Part shown: positions 35,053 to 43,340 of the stretch, in pieces | How the letters are laid out: the number at the start of each line of letters is the position of its first letter | How positions within the stretch are numbered: position 1 is the first letter of the stretch | Assembly: GCA_040390025.1 (NCBI GenBank) | Contig: JAZJZD010000006.1 | Location: forward strand, 62,001-126,000 | Origin: JAVHYG01 sp040390025 | GTDB lineage: Bacteria; Pseudomonadota; Gammaproteobacteria; Diplorickettsiales; Diplorickettsiaceae | DNA length: 64,000 nt | Direction: 5' to 3' | Made by a program: the position numbers and the translations under genes | Notes under the pieces: model-generated | What the model saw: only the letters and a program-made list of their open reading frames with translations | What the model was told of the DNA's origin: nothing | Databases searched by the model: none

Positions 35053-35373
35053 ATGACAGATACTATCAAAGCGCGTTTCGGAATTGGTGAAATCGTTCAA
35101 CATAACTTATTTGGATATCGTGGTGTTATTGTTGATGTCGATGCCAGTTTTCAAGGTGATGAACTCTGGTACAGTACCAATGCACCGGGTGACCCACCTA
35201 AAAACCAACCTTGGTATCACATTTTAGTCCACGGCTCAGTCCATCATGCCTATGCAGCGGAAATAAATTTAATCAAAGACGATACACTTGATCCAGTAGA
35301 ACACACTGAATTAGATTATTTTTTCGATGGGTTTAAAGATGGTTTATATCATCGCCGCCGTTATAGCAATTAA
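35053..35373 (+). CDS. hspQ: Heat-shock protein HspQ
   Basis: A 106-aa protein with the HspQ/hemimethylated-DNA-binding YccV fold: ARFGIGEIVQHNLFGYRGVIVDVDASFQGDELWY, PPKNQPWYHILVHGSVHHAYAAEINL. In enterobacteria HspQ is a specificity factor and substrate of the Lon protease. ATG 35053 after AGGATTTAAG. It lies 10 bp after xthA and 7 bp before sixA, in the same direction. Confidence 0.92.
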   Translation: MTDTIKARFGIGEIVQHNLFGYRGVIVDVDASFQGDELWYSTNAPGDPPKNQPWYHILVHGSVHHAYAAEINLIKDDTLDPVEHTELDYFFDGFKDGLYHRRRYSN

Positions 35374-35380
35374 ATAAATA

Positions 35381-35887
35381 ATGAAAACCCTGACATTGTT
35401 CCGACACGCCACAGCCAATAATAAACAACTCTTGCAGCATGATAGCGACCGTAAGCTCAGTGAATTAGGTCAACTTCAAGCAAAAAGTATAGCCATGCAA
35501 TTAAAACAAAAAAATTGTTTGCCAGATTCCATACTATGTAGCCCAACAAAAAGAACAATGGAGACAGCAACTATTCTTTGTGATGTATTGCAATTAAACC
35601 CACCATTCAAAACGGATAATACGATATATACCGGTGATTTAGAAGAAATCTTAGGCATACTTAGTTGTTTAACGACACCATGCCATCTTTTTTTAGTCGG
35701 ACACAATCCAATTATAAGTTGCTTAGCACATGAACTTTGTAACGCAGCAACAAAAGTGCATTTACCAAATTTATTACCCCCTGCTGGTGTCGTAAGTTTG
35801 CAGTTCGATATGGAAAACTGGGATGAATTAGAAAAAATAACAGGAAAGCTACTCTTCTTTATTAAACCGGATCATGAACCAAAATAA
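35381..35887 (+). CDS. sixA: Phosphohistidine phosphatase SixA
   Basis: A 168-aa histidine-phosphatase-superfamily enzyme with the N-terminal RHA motif (LTLFRHATANN), GQLQAKSIAMQL, ILCSPTKRTMETA and the second catalytic His in LFLVGHNPIIS. SixA dephosphorylates histidine-phosphorylated proteins such as the ArcB HPt domain or NPr. It overlaps the following TPR gene by 14 bp. Normal length. Confidence 0.9.
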   Translation: MKTLTLFRHATANNKQLLQHDSDRKLSELGQLQAKSIAMQLKQKNCLPDSILCSPTKRTMETATILCDVLQLNPPFKTDNTIYTGDLEEILGILSCLTTPCHLFLVGHNPIISCLAHELCNAATKVHLPNLLPPAGVVSLQFDMENWDELEKITGKLLFFIKPDHEPK

Positions 35888-37289
35888 CACTATTTATGCA
35901 CAAGCAGAAGTTCATAATAATTATGGCGTAAGACTTTTTAAAGAAAATAAATATGCCGAAGCACGCCAACATTATGAACAAGCTATCCAGTTAAAGCCTG
36001 ATTACCTGCAAGCCTATTTTAACTTAGGATTACTTTTTATCGCAGAAACACAATTAGAAAAGGCTATCATACAATTTAACCATGTATTAGTATTGAACCC
36101 GCAATCTGCAGAAACCCATTGGCAATTGGCATTTATTTATTGGCAATGCAATGATCTAGAAAAAGTACAGCTACATTATCAAAAACTTTTTGAACTTAAT
36201 CCTCGCTCAACTGTATTACTTAATAACATGGGAGCACTTGCGCTCAGAAATAATCAACTAGATGCTGCTGTTGATTATTTTGAACAAGCGCTAGCAATTG
36301 AACCGAAACATAAAGAAGCAAGAAATAATCTCGCTGTCAGTTTGTTAGAAAAAAATAAGTTTAAAGAATCTATTTGGCATTATTCTTTATATTTAAATTT
36401 AGAACCTAATGATAAAATAGCGCTTTACAATCGTGCGCAAGGATTAATGTTAACGGGACAACTTAATAAAGCAACTGAAGACCTCAAAGAAATACTCCTG
36501 CTGGATGCTGATCATATCGATGCATACTGTAACTTAGCAGCCATTTATTTAAAACTAGATGATAAAAATGCTGCTCTCATTAACTATCAAGAGATATTAA
36601 ACCGTCAAAAAGGGCATCCTATTGCTTCTTATATGCGGAGCGCACTTACCCAGCAATCTATTCCCTCTGCCCCTCCAATTGAGTATATCAAAAATCTATT
36701 TGATAATTATGCGTTTCAATTTGACATTCATTTGAAAGAAGTTCTGCACTATAAAACACCGGAGTTATTACAGAAATATATTACACCTTATTTAAAAAAT
36801 AAAAAATATAAGGTGCTTGATTTGGGTTGCGGCACAGGACTCAGCGGAATACCTTTTTCTGAAATAGCAGAAAAATTAACGGGAATAGACGTTTCATGCA
36901 AAATGTTAGCCCAAGCTAAAATTAAAAATTGTTATGATGAATTAATTGAAAACGATATTTTAAATGGCCTTACTGCAATAAATGAAGATTATAATTTAGT
37001 TTTATGTGTCGATACACTTGTTTATTTTGGTGAACTCGACGAATTATTTTCTAAAATAATTTCACATATGGAAACAAAAGGATTATTAGCTTTCTCGATT
37101 GAATTGGCGGATGAACCTGTTACCGACTATCAGTTACAAGCTACTGGGCGTTACCAACATACCGATATATATATAAAAAAACTGGCCAAAAAAAATAATT
37201 TAAAATGTTTAAAGCAGTTAATCGTTGATGGTCGTTATCAAAAAAATGCGTTTGTAAAAACCGGATTGTTTGTGTTAAAAAAGTATTAA
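35874..37289 (+). CDS. TPR-repeat protein fused to SAM-dependent methyltransferase
   Basis: A 471-aa soluble protein. Residues 10-250 are about seven tetratricopeptide repeats (for example FKENKYAEARQHYEQAIQLKPDYLQAYFNLG). Residues 300-470 form a class I methyltransferase with KVLDLGCGTGLSGIPFSEIAEKLTGIDVS as the SAM-binding motif I and LVLCVDTLVYFGELDELF as motif IV. It resembles predicted TPR-containing methyltransferases (COG4976), whose targets are mostly unknown. It overlaps sixA and ends the rightward gene run from argD. No signal peptide or membrane segment. Confidence 0.85.
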   Translation: MNQNNTIYAQAEVHNNYGVRLFKENKYAEARQHYEQAIQLKPDYLQAYFNLGLLFIAETQLEKAIIQFNHVLVLNPQSAETHWQLAFIYWQCNDLEKVQLHYQKLFELNPRSTVLLNNMGALALRNNQLDAAVDYFEQALAIEPKHKEARNNLAVSLLEKNKFKESIWHYSLYLNLEPNDKIALYNRAQGLMLTGQLNKATEDLKEILLLDADHIDAYCNLAAIYLKLDDKNAALINYQEILNRQKGHPIASYMRSALTQQSIPSAPPIEYIKNLFDNYAFQFDIHLKEVLHYKTPELLQKYITPYLKNKKYKVLDLGCGTGLSGIPFSEIAEKLTGIDVSCKMLAQAKIKNCYDELIENDILNGLTAINEDYNLVLCVDTLVYFGELDELFSKIISHMETKGLLAFSIELADEPVTDYQLQATGRYQHTDIYIKKLAKKNNLKCLKQLIVDGRYQKNAFVKTGLFVLKKY

Positions 37290-37441
37290 GTAGGTAATTA
37301 TCTAACGGCTAAATAATAACAAATAAGGGAGTTATCATATGACAGCTGCAACCATTATTAAAGTATTTTTCTCATAGAACTAAAATTTAATAAAGTTAAT
37401 TTATCTAGCTATTTAACACAACTTTTACGTAAATCTATTAA

Positions 37442-37522
37442 TATACCCATTGCACTTGGCACCTATTTTTCAAGCTATCAATTGAAAACTCTCACCTTAG
37501 CACTGAGATAGGTGCAGGGTGC
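37442..37522. repeat. Palindromic dispersed repeat overlapping the 3' end of a gene
   Basis: TATACCCATTGCAC...GGCACCTAT at the left and GATAGGTGCAGGGTGC at the right form an inverted repeat. The sequence is homologous in its loop and arms to the third stem of the 52243-52472 repeat (which has GCACCCCGCACCTATCT arms). Positions 37478-37522 lie inside the coding region of the leftward gene and encode its last 15 codons. Confidence 0.7.
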
Positions 37523-39280
37523 CTCATCAGATACCTCGGTGGGTTTAAAAAATGAATACGGTGAATTTATGCTTACTGCTAACCTTGCCATCTTTTGGGG
37601 AGGCTCATCAGTCCTTTGTGTCGTTACTTCGCGCCCTATAACCGCTGTAGAGACTGTTTTATAAACAGAATAATACAGATTATAATACTCTAAATATTCC
37701 AAAGGGTGTGAATCAGCGTATTTTTTTAAGATAGCTAAGAAAACTTGCTTTAGCTTTTGTTGACTTTCAGTTGAAAGATTGAAAACAATATTTGAAATAG
37801 CTAATTGAATTTCTTTAAATTCGCTAGGAACAGATCTGCGACTAGAAGGAAACAAAGTGACTAATACGCTCTGAAAATATATCTGGGTTATTTGTTCCCT
37901 ATTAAAAAAATAGGCGATATTTGCAGCCGATGCTTTAAAAGCTTCTGGTAAAATTAAAGGGTATTTTTTTGCTAAATATTTATAATTTTGTAACATTAGC
38001 AATGGATCATGGTTTAGCAAATGCTGAAATTCTGCTTTTAAAAGACTACATTGATATTGATTTAGTTTTTTCTCCGATAAAAAATAACTTGATGTATCAA
38101 ACTTCCTCTTATTTAACGTTAAATTAGCGTTAGGTAAATTTAAGCAAAAAGCTTTGATATATAAAGCAACAGAATTGCCGTGATAGTCTTTATCATTATA
38201 TAAGGACCATACTATAGCAGCAAATACCTGATTTAATGCGCTTTCCGAATAAAAATCAGCTTTGCATTGAAGACCATTTGGGTCCTGAAAAAAAAATCCT
38301 TCTCGACTTTTTATAAGGCTTACTACGTGGATTGGGCTAGAAATAAGCATGCCATAAGACGGATAATTTAAAGTATCTTTAAGCAAACGTAAAAAATTCT
38401 CGCTATTAATACTACCTATCCCTAAAAATAACGGCACTAACTGAATAAAGCGATTTCTCTCAATTTGCAATGCTTGTTCATAAATATTTTTCCAGACTTG
38501 ATACTCGTTAGATAACGCTAACTGCATTTCAGTAAGCTTGTATAAGCATTCTGAAATATCGTAATAATCCTCAAGCAAAAGTACCCGCTGTTCTAAATGA
38601 TCACCAATTTTTTTCTGGAGTCCAACTAAATCAACATAATCAGTAGCATCTGCAAACCTTGCTAGAATAGGGTAATTAGCTAATTTTTTAATAAAATTAT
38701 TTTTCTGCTCTTTATATAACAAAGTTTCCTGTTTTTTTAATTTATTTAAATAAAAATATTTTTTTTCATATATTTTAAGTTCTTCATTAGCAATTAAGTT
38801 ACTTTGCATAAAAAAAGTGAAACATAACGTACTTAAAGCAAAATCTAAATTTTCCTCTAGCTCTTTTGATATAGGATCTGACAAATAATTCCACGCCATA
38901 ATCTTCTCTATGCTGAATAGATCACTATTATCCGCGCCTGCTACTTTTTCAAGACTTGTGACTAAATCAACTGTTGCTATTCCACTACAAATTCCCAGCA
39001 TTAAACGCTCGAGTAAAATTAAAGATTGTAAGAAATTTCTTTGGCTACCGTAGTTTAATAAAATATGATTTAAGCCAAAATATCCACCTAAGTACGCTTT
39101 CATTTTTTCATCAAGTTTTTCAAAAAGCTTGTAAACTACTTCTGAATCCAAACCCCACTGTTTTTGTAACTTTGATAAGAGTGGAAGTACACCATCAGAA
39201 AGTCTTAAAGGGTTTTTTTTGAAAATAATTAAGATAACATTCTGTGCAAAACGATATTGATTAAAGCCTGGACTTAGCAT
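37478..39280 (-). CDS. Hypothetical protein, 600 aa, effector-like, with repeat-derived C-terminus
   Basis: An uninterrupted 600-codon frame from ATG 39280 (MLSPGFNQYRFAQNVILII), with no strong ribosome site. The protein is mostly helical, rich in Leu, Phe, Tyr, Lys and Asn, with no signal peptide and no family I recognise. Residues 195-260 are charged and helix-rich. The final 15 residues (APCTYLSAKVRVFN and the stop) are encoded by a dispersed palindromic repeat, so the original C-terminus was probably different. Flanked by AT-rich non-coding DNA. Composition and isolation resemble Legionellales secreted effectors, but this is inference only. Confidence 0.7.
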   Translation of the reverse strand: MLSPGFNQYRFAQNVILIIFKKNPLRLSDGVLPLLSKLQKQWGLDSEVVYKLFEKLDEKMKAYLGGYFGLNHILLNYGSQRNFLQSLILLERLMLGICSGIATVDLVTSLEKVAGADNSDLFSIEKIMAWNYLSDPISKELEENLDFALSTLCFTFFMQSNLIANEELKIYEKKYFYLNKLKKQETLLYKEQKNNFIKKLANYPILARFADATDYVDLVGLQKKIGDHLEQRVLLLEDYYDISECLYKLTEMQLALSNEYQVWKNIYEQALQIERNRFIQLVPLFLGIGSINSENFLRLLKDTLNYPSYGMLISSPIHVVSLIKSREGFFFQDPNGLQCKADFYSESALNQVFAAIVWSLYNDKDYHGNSVALYIKAFCLNLPNANLTLNKRKFDTSSYFLSEKKLNQYQCSLLKAEFQHLLNHDPLLMLQNYKYLAKKYPLILPEAFKASAANIAYFFNREQITQIYFQSVLVTLFPSSRRSVPSEFKEIQLAISNIVFNLSTESQQKLKQVFLAILKKYADSHPLEYLEYYNLYYSVYKTVSTAVIGREVTTQRTDEPPQKMARLAVSINSPYSFFKPTEVSDEAPCTYLSAKVRVFN

Positions 39281-39508
39281 AGATTTTTTATTTATATAGT
39301 TACGTTAAAAATTTATAAATCTACTTAGGATTTATTGTAAATATAAATAAAATTGCTTAAAGATTTATTAATTTTTTAAAACTAAAAAAAATAACTTAAT
39401 AAATGCACTTAAAATTTACTTTTATAAAAGCGTCTAAAACATTTTTTAAGGCAAGGGAAAATAAATTATTTTCGTAGCGACAAATAAAGGGGAATTTAAA
39501 TAATTTAC

Positions 39509-40135
39509 TCAAAAATACAGGCCCGAAATATAACTTGCTAATGCTTCAATGTCTGCATTATTCATTTTCTTAGCAATCACTGACATGATCTGATGTTGAT
39601 CGTCGATTCGTTTATCTTCGCGAAATGCCTTCAGTTGTTCAGTAACATACGCGGCATGCTGACCACTTAAACGAGGAAATCCTGCAAGCGGATTCCCTAA
39701 ACCAGCTGGGCCGTGGCATGCTAAACATGCAGGAATGCCTTTAATAGGATCGCCGCCGCGATAAAGTCGTTGCCCTAATGGAACTAAATCTGCTTGTGTA
39801 GCCTCTATAGTTCCTGGTAACTCAGCATAATAATTGGCTATTGCTACCATCTCTTTTTCTGATAAACGACTAACTATAGAATTCATAAGTGCATTCTTTC
39901 GCCCATGCTTCGTATCGAGACGAAAATCTTTTAGCGCCTTAAGAAAATAAACAGCATTTTGGCCCGCTAATTTAGGCCATGCTTTATTAATCGATGCATT
40001 ACCATCGCTACCATGACATGTAGCACAGCGTACTAAGGTAAAATCCATCGTCCTAGCTGGTTTAGTAACACCTTCCGCTGCTGCAGTAAAAGGTAAAATC
40101 AAACAAAAGAAAAAAAGACCTGATCGATAACCCAT
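39509..40135 (-). CDS. Di-heme cytochrome c4-like protein
   Basis: A 208-aa secreted protein with signal peptide MGYRSGLFFFCLILPFTAAAE and two c-type heme sites, CATCHG and CLACHG. Each is followed by a distal Met region (NALMNSIVSRLSEKEM and DQHQIMSVIAKKMNNAD). The two similar halves (KLAGQNAVYFLKALKDFR and RLSGQHAAYVTEQLKAFR) are the cytochrome c4 duplication. It would carry electrons in the periplasm to a terminal oxidase. Divergent from engB. Confidence 0.92.
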   Translation of the reverse strand: MGYRSGLFFFCLILPFTAAAEGVTKPARTMDFTLVRCATCHGSDGNASINKAWPKLAGQNAVYFLKALKDFRLDTKHGRKNALMNSIVSRLSEKEMVAIANYYAELPGTIEATQADLVPLGQRLYRGGDPIKGIPACLACHGPAGLGNPLAGFPRLSGQHAAYVTEQLKAFREDKRIDDQHQIMSVIAKKMNNADIEALASYISGLYF

Positions 40136-40307
40136 CTGAATCCCATTAAAATTTATTTGCTAAAATAATCCGTTTAGTTTATATTTTCTTAAGGCTTTGG
40201 ACGAACTAAAATAATAATAGACTTCTACCAAATCTATTTACGATTTGGCGAAAGGTCTAACTAAAAAGGCCAGGGAGTTTTTCTTTTTATCCTAATGAAG
40301 ATGAACT

Positions 40308-40907
40308 TTGAACGCACACACCTTCCCTCTTACAAATTTCCTCACTAGTGCCGCTCAACTTAATCAATTACCTGAAGACAAAGGTTCAGAAGTTGCTTTT
40401 ATTGGCCGCTCTAATTCAGGAAAGTCTACCGCTATCAATACCATTACCGGAATAAAAGGGTTAGCAAGAACGAGTAAAACACCTGGCCGAACCCAATTGC
40501 TCAATTTTTTTCAAATTAACGTAGAACAACGTCTTGTCGATCTTCCTGGCTATGGTTACGCCAATGTCCACGCCCCAAAAAAAGAAGATTGGGAAAAAGT
40601 AATATCCATGTATCTCAAAACACGACGCTCGTTAAAGGGCTTAATTATCACTATGGATAGCCGTCACCCGCTTAAGGACCGCGACCAGTCCATGCTGGCT
40701 TGGGCTTCACATTATCAAATTCCAACCTATATTCTTCTCACAAAAGCAGACAAATTATCCCGCCAACAGTCCTTAAAGGTTTTGCGAGAGACGACACAGC
40801 AACTTGCTAAACTAAGTAACACCAGTGCAGCTCAGCTTTTCTCTGCACCAAAAGCTATTGGCCTCGAAGCAGCCCGCAAGACCATCCTAGATTGGTTAAA
40901 CACTTAA
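40308..40907 (+). CDS. engB: Ribosome-biogenesis GTPase EngB (YihA/YsxC)
   Basis: A 199-aa GTPase for 50S assembly. G1 FIGRSNSGKSTAINT, G2 around SKTPGRTQLLNFF, G3 VDLPGYGYA, G4 LLTKADKLS. Start assigned to TTG 40308, since a stop lies two codons upstream and no ATG occurs until deep inside the protein. Divergent from the cytochrome c4 gene, the arrangement common in gammaproteobacteria. A dispersed repeat begins 12 bp past its stop. Confidence 0.93.
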   Translation: MNAHTFPLTNFLTSAAQLNQLPEDKGSEVAFIGRSNSGKSTAINTITGIKGLARTSKTPGRTQLLNFFQINVEQRLVDLPGYGYANVHAPKKEDWEKVISMYLKTRRSLKGLIITMDSRHPLKDRDQSMLAWASHYQIPTYILLTKADKLSRQQSLKVLRETTQQLAKLSNTSAAQLFSAPKAIGLEAARKTILDWLNT

Positions 40908-40918
40908 AATCTTTGTTT

Positions 40919-41000
40919 TATACCGCTCGTACCTGAAGCTGTGAACCTTTTAAATTCATGGCGAGCGGATACCCGATCACATGGCGGGCAAAAGCAAAGC
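40919..41000 (+). repeat. Dispersed palindromic repeat, copy A
   Basis: TATACCGCTCG (40919-40929) and CGAGCGGATA (40962-40971) are inverted arms around ACCTGAAGCTGTGAACC..., near-identical to 52243-52295 and related to 46405-46457. Downstream homology (CCCGATCACATG-GC-GGCAAAAGCAAAGCTTTCGCAC) continues to about 41010 before diverging. It sits just after the engB stop. The rest of 41010-41174 shows nothing more than AT-rich leader before the OPT gene. Confidence 0.7.
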
Positions 41001-41174
41001 TTTCGCACTTAGCCAGAAAGAGAGATAGGTAATAAATACTTATTTTTGTTCAATTTCACTTTCTAGCGTGAAGCTCCTGCTACGTAAAAAAATTGAACAT
41101 TTATAAATTTCTTTGACCTAAAAGGGACAATATGATAAATAAAATGATTGATAAAAAAATAATCGCGAGATCTT

Positions 41175-43160
41175 ATGCCATCACAACCCACTGAAATAAC
41201 AGTTCGCGCCGTCATATTAGCTATTTTGCTCGCTGTCATCCTGGCTGCTGCAAATGCCTATTTAGGTTTAAAAGTAGGAATTACCGTTTCGGCTTCTATT
41301 CCAGCGGCCATCCTTTCAATGGGAATTCTGCGATTTTTTAAAAACTCATCTATCCTCGAAAACAATATCGTTCAGACCGGCGCCTCAGCGGGAGAAGCAT
41401 TAGTTGGCGGAACTGCATTTATCTTGCCGGCCTTAATCATTTTACATTATTGGCAGCATTTCGATTATTGGCAAACCGTCATCATTGCTTTAACGGGCGG
41501 TATTTTAGGGGTTTTATTTTCTATTCCTTTGCGACGTGTTCTATTGGCCGATAAAAGTTTACGCTTCCCAGAGGGAACCGCTATTGCCCAGGTCTTGAAG
41601 GTTAGCCAAGATGGTAAAGGTAATCTTAAAGAGCTTGTCCAAGGCAGCACATTAGGCGCTTTTGTTGCTCTGTTTCAAGGTGGCTTTCAAATCATAGCAG
41701 ACAACGCGCCCGTGTGGTTTAAAGCGGGAAACAAATTTATTTATGGATTTACCTTTGGTTTTGAACCGGCCTTGCTAGCAGCAGGTTATATCGTTGGCGT
41801 CGGTGTCGCATTGAGTACCTTACTGGGCGTTGTTATTGGATGGGTAGTGGGTATCCCTATTTTTAGCTATTTACATCCTATTGCAGGTGATGCAAACGCA
41901 AGCAGCTTAGCCGTATCAATTTGGCAAGCTGATATCCGCCCCATTGGTGTAGGCACCATGCTTGTCGGTGGATTATGGACCATGGTATTGCTTATTAAGC
42001 CCATCATTAAAGGAGTACACTCCTCATTTGTTTCTTTAAAAGCGGTTAAAGAAAAAGGTTATGCTTCATTACCCAAACACGAACGTGATGTTCCTATTCA
42101 CTATACCATCGCTCTATTAGCTATTTTATTAATCCCATTAAGTTTTATTTTATTTAATTTCATTAGCCATCCTGCACTTGGGCTAGGGTTGAATTTACAG
42201 CTAATTACTTTAGTGATAGGCGTTCTATTTATCCTGATAACCAGCTTCTTTTTTTCCTCTTTATGTGGTTATTTTGCAGGACTCATTGGCAGTAGCAACA
42301 GTCCTATTTCAGGTGTTTCTTTATCGGTACTTTTACTTGCATCGCTTTTACTTTTAGGTCTTTTTCACTGGGCGCCTGGATTTACAGAAAATACAAAACA
42401 CCTACTCGAGGGTGAAGGTCTAGCTGTTATTATTGGGACTTTAGTAAGTAGCAGCTGCGCAATTACCAACGACACAATTCAAGACTTAAAAGCGGGACAA
42501 CTTGTTGGTGCCACCCCTTGGAAACAGCAAGTTATATTAATACTCGGTGTAATCGTTTCTGCATTAGTCTTAGCACCTACTCTAGAGCTGCTCTTTAATG
42601 CCTACGGCATCGGCGGAATTTCCCCTCCCGGACGACATATGGATCCTTCGCAAATGCTGTCTGCGCCCCAAGCCACATTAATGGCGAGCTTAGTTAAAGG
42701 CGCATTTAATCACAATTTACCCTGGAATTTAATTAGCATCGGCTTTATCGTGGCCATTGCATGCATTATTCTAGATAGATTTCTTCAACCACGTGGTATG
42801 CGTTTACCTGTACTTGCTGTAGGTTTAGGTATTTACCTTCCATTAGATACTTCTTCTGCTCTAATCTTTGGTGGACTTGCTTCTTACTTCGTTGAGCGCG
42901 CCTTGGGCAAGCAGCATCCGCAACAAACAGAAAAATCAGAGGATAACCCAGCAAGGCAGCGTGGCCTTACACTGGCTTGTGGCTTAGTCGCGGGGGCTTG
43001 TTTAATGGGCGTAGTCTTAGCCATTCCATTTACACTCGCACAATCTACTGATGTATTGCGTATCATGCCGGCCCATTTTACGATGATCGCAAGTATCTTT
43101 GGTCTACTTTCCACTCTTGCTGTTTTAAGCTGGATTTACCGAACCGTTTGTCGACAATAA
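41175..43160 (+). CDS. OPT-family oligopeptide transporter
   Basis: A 661-aa polytopic inner-membrane protein with about 14-16 helices. The N-terminus ITVRAVILAILLAVILAAANAYLGLKVGITVSASIPAAILSMGILR and NNIVQTGASAGEALVGGTAFILPALI are signature segments of the prokaryotic OPT family, as are FPEGTAIAQVL and SSSCAITNDTIQDLKAGQLVGATPWKQQ. It likely imports short peptides with protons, a sensible route for an amino-acid-dependent intracellular bacterium (inference). ATG 41175 after GCGAGAT. Monocistronic, followed by a strong hairpin at 43170-43210. Confidence 0.92.
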   Translation: MPSQPTEITVRAVILAILLAVILAAANAYLGLKVGITVSASIPAAILSMGILRFFKNSSILENNIVQTGASAGEALVGGTAFILPALIILHYWQHFDYWQTVIIALTGGILGVLFSIPLRRVLLADKSLRFPEGTAIAQVLKVSQDGKGNLKELVQGSTLGAFVALFQGGFQIIADNAPVWFKAGNKFIYGFTFGFEPALLAAGYIVGVGVALSTLLGVVIGWVVGIPIFSYLHPIAGDANASSLAVSIWQADIRPIGVGTMLVGGLWTMVLLIKPIIKGVHSSFVSLKAVKEKGYASLPKHERDVPIHYTIALLAILLIPLSFILFNFISHPALGLGLNLQLITLVIGVLFILITSFFFSSLCGYFAGLIGSSNSPISGVSLSVLLLASLLLLGLFHWAPGFTENTKHLLEGEGLAVIIGTLVSSSCAITNDTIQDLKAGQLVGATPWKQQVILILGVIVSALVLAPTLELLFNAYGIGGISPPGRHMDPSQMLSAPQATLMASLVKGAFNHNLPWNLISIGFIVAIACIILDRFLQPRGMRLPVLAVGLGIYLPLDTSSALIFGGLASYFVERALGKQHPQQTEKSEDNPARQRGLTLACGLVAGACLMGVVLAIPFTLAQSTDVLRIMPAHFTMIASIFGLLSTLAVLSWIYRTVCRQ

Positions 43161-43169
43161 CTACAAAAC

Positions 43170-43210
43170 ATACTCTTCGCACTTGGATTTTCGGCAAGCG
43201 CGAAGAGTAT
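43170..43210 (+). repeat. Perfect hairpin downstream of OPT gene, part shared with sodB 3' end
   Basis: ATACTCTTCGC (43170-43180) pairs perfectly with GCGAAGAGTAT (43200-43210), and within the loop CTTG pairs with CAAG. It lies 10 bp after the OPT stop, with no T-tract behind it. The left half plus loop (TACTCTTCGCACTTG-ATTTT-GGC) recurs at the 3' end of sodB (29281-29306). Confidence 0.65.
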
Positions 43211-43255
43211 ATTGACAAATTGAAAAAATGAAACTAGGCTCCCATAAATTTCAAG

Positions 43256-43340
43256 GGGTAAATATTTACCCTCTTTCATTATTTCGTAAATAAAGGCGAG
43301 AGGGGGCAAATATCTACCTCCCCTAATCCAAGGGGAGCGC
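43256..43340 (+). promoter_or_regulatory. ABC-importer leader: palindrome and competing hairpins at the ribosome site
   Basis: GGGTAAATATTTACCC (43256-43271) is a perfect 16-bp palindrome. Downstream, CTCCCCT (43318-43324) can pair with the Shine-Dalgarno AGGGGAG (43331-43337) of the ABC permease, or instead with AGGGGG at 43301-43306. That is an anti-SD with two alternative partners, the layout of a translational switch. No known riboswitch class is recognised. Confidence 0.45.
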
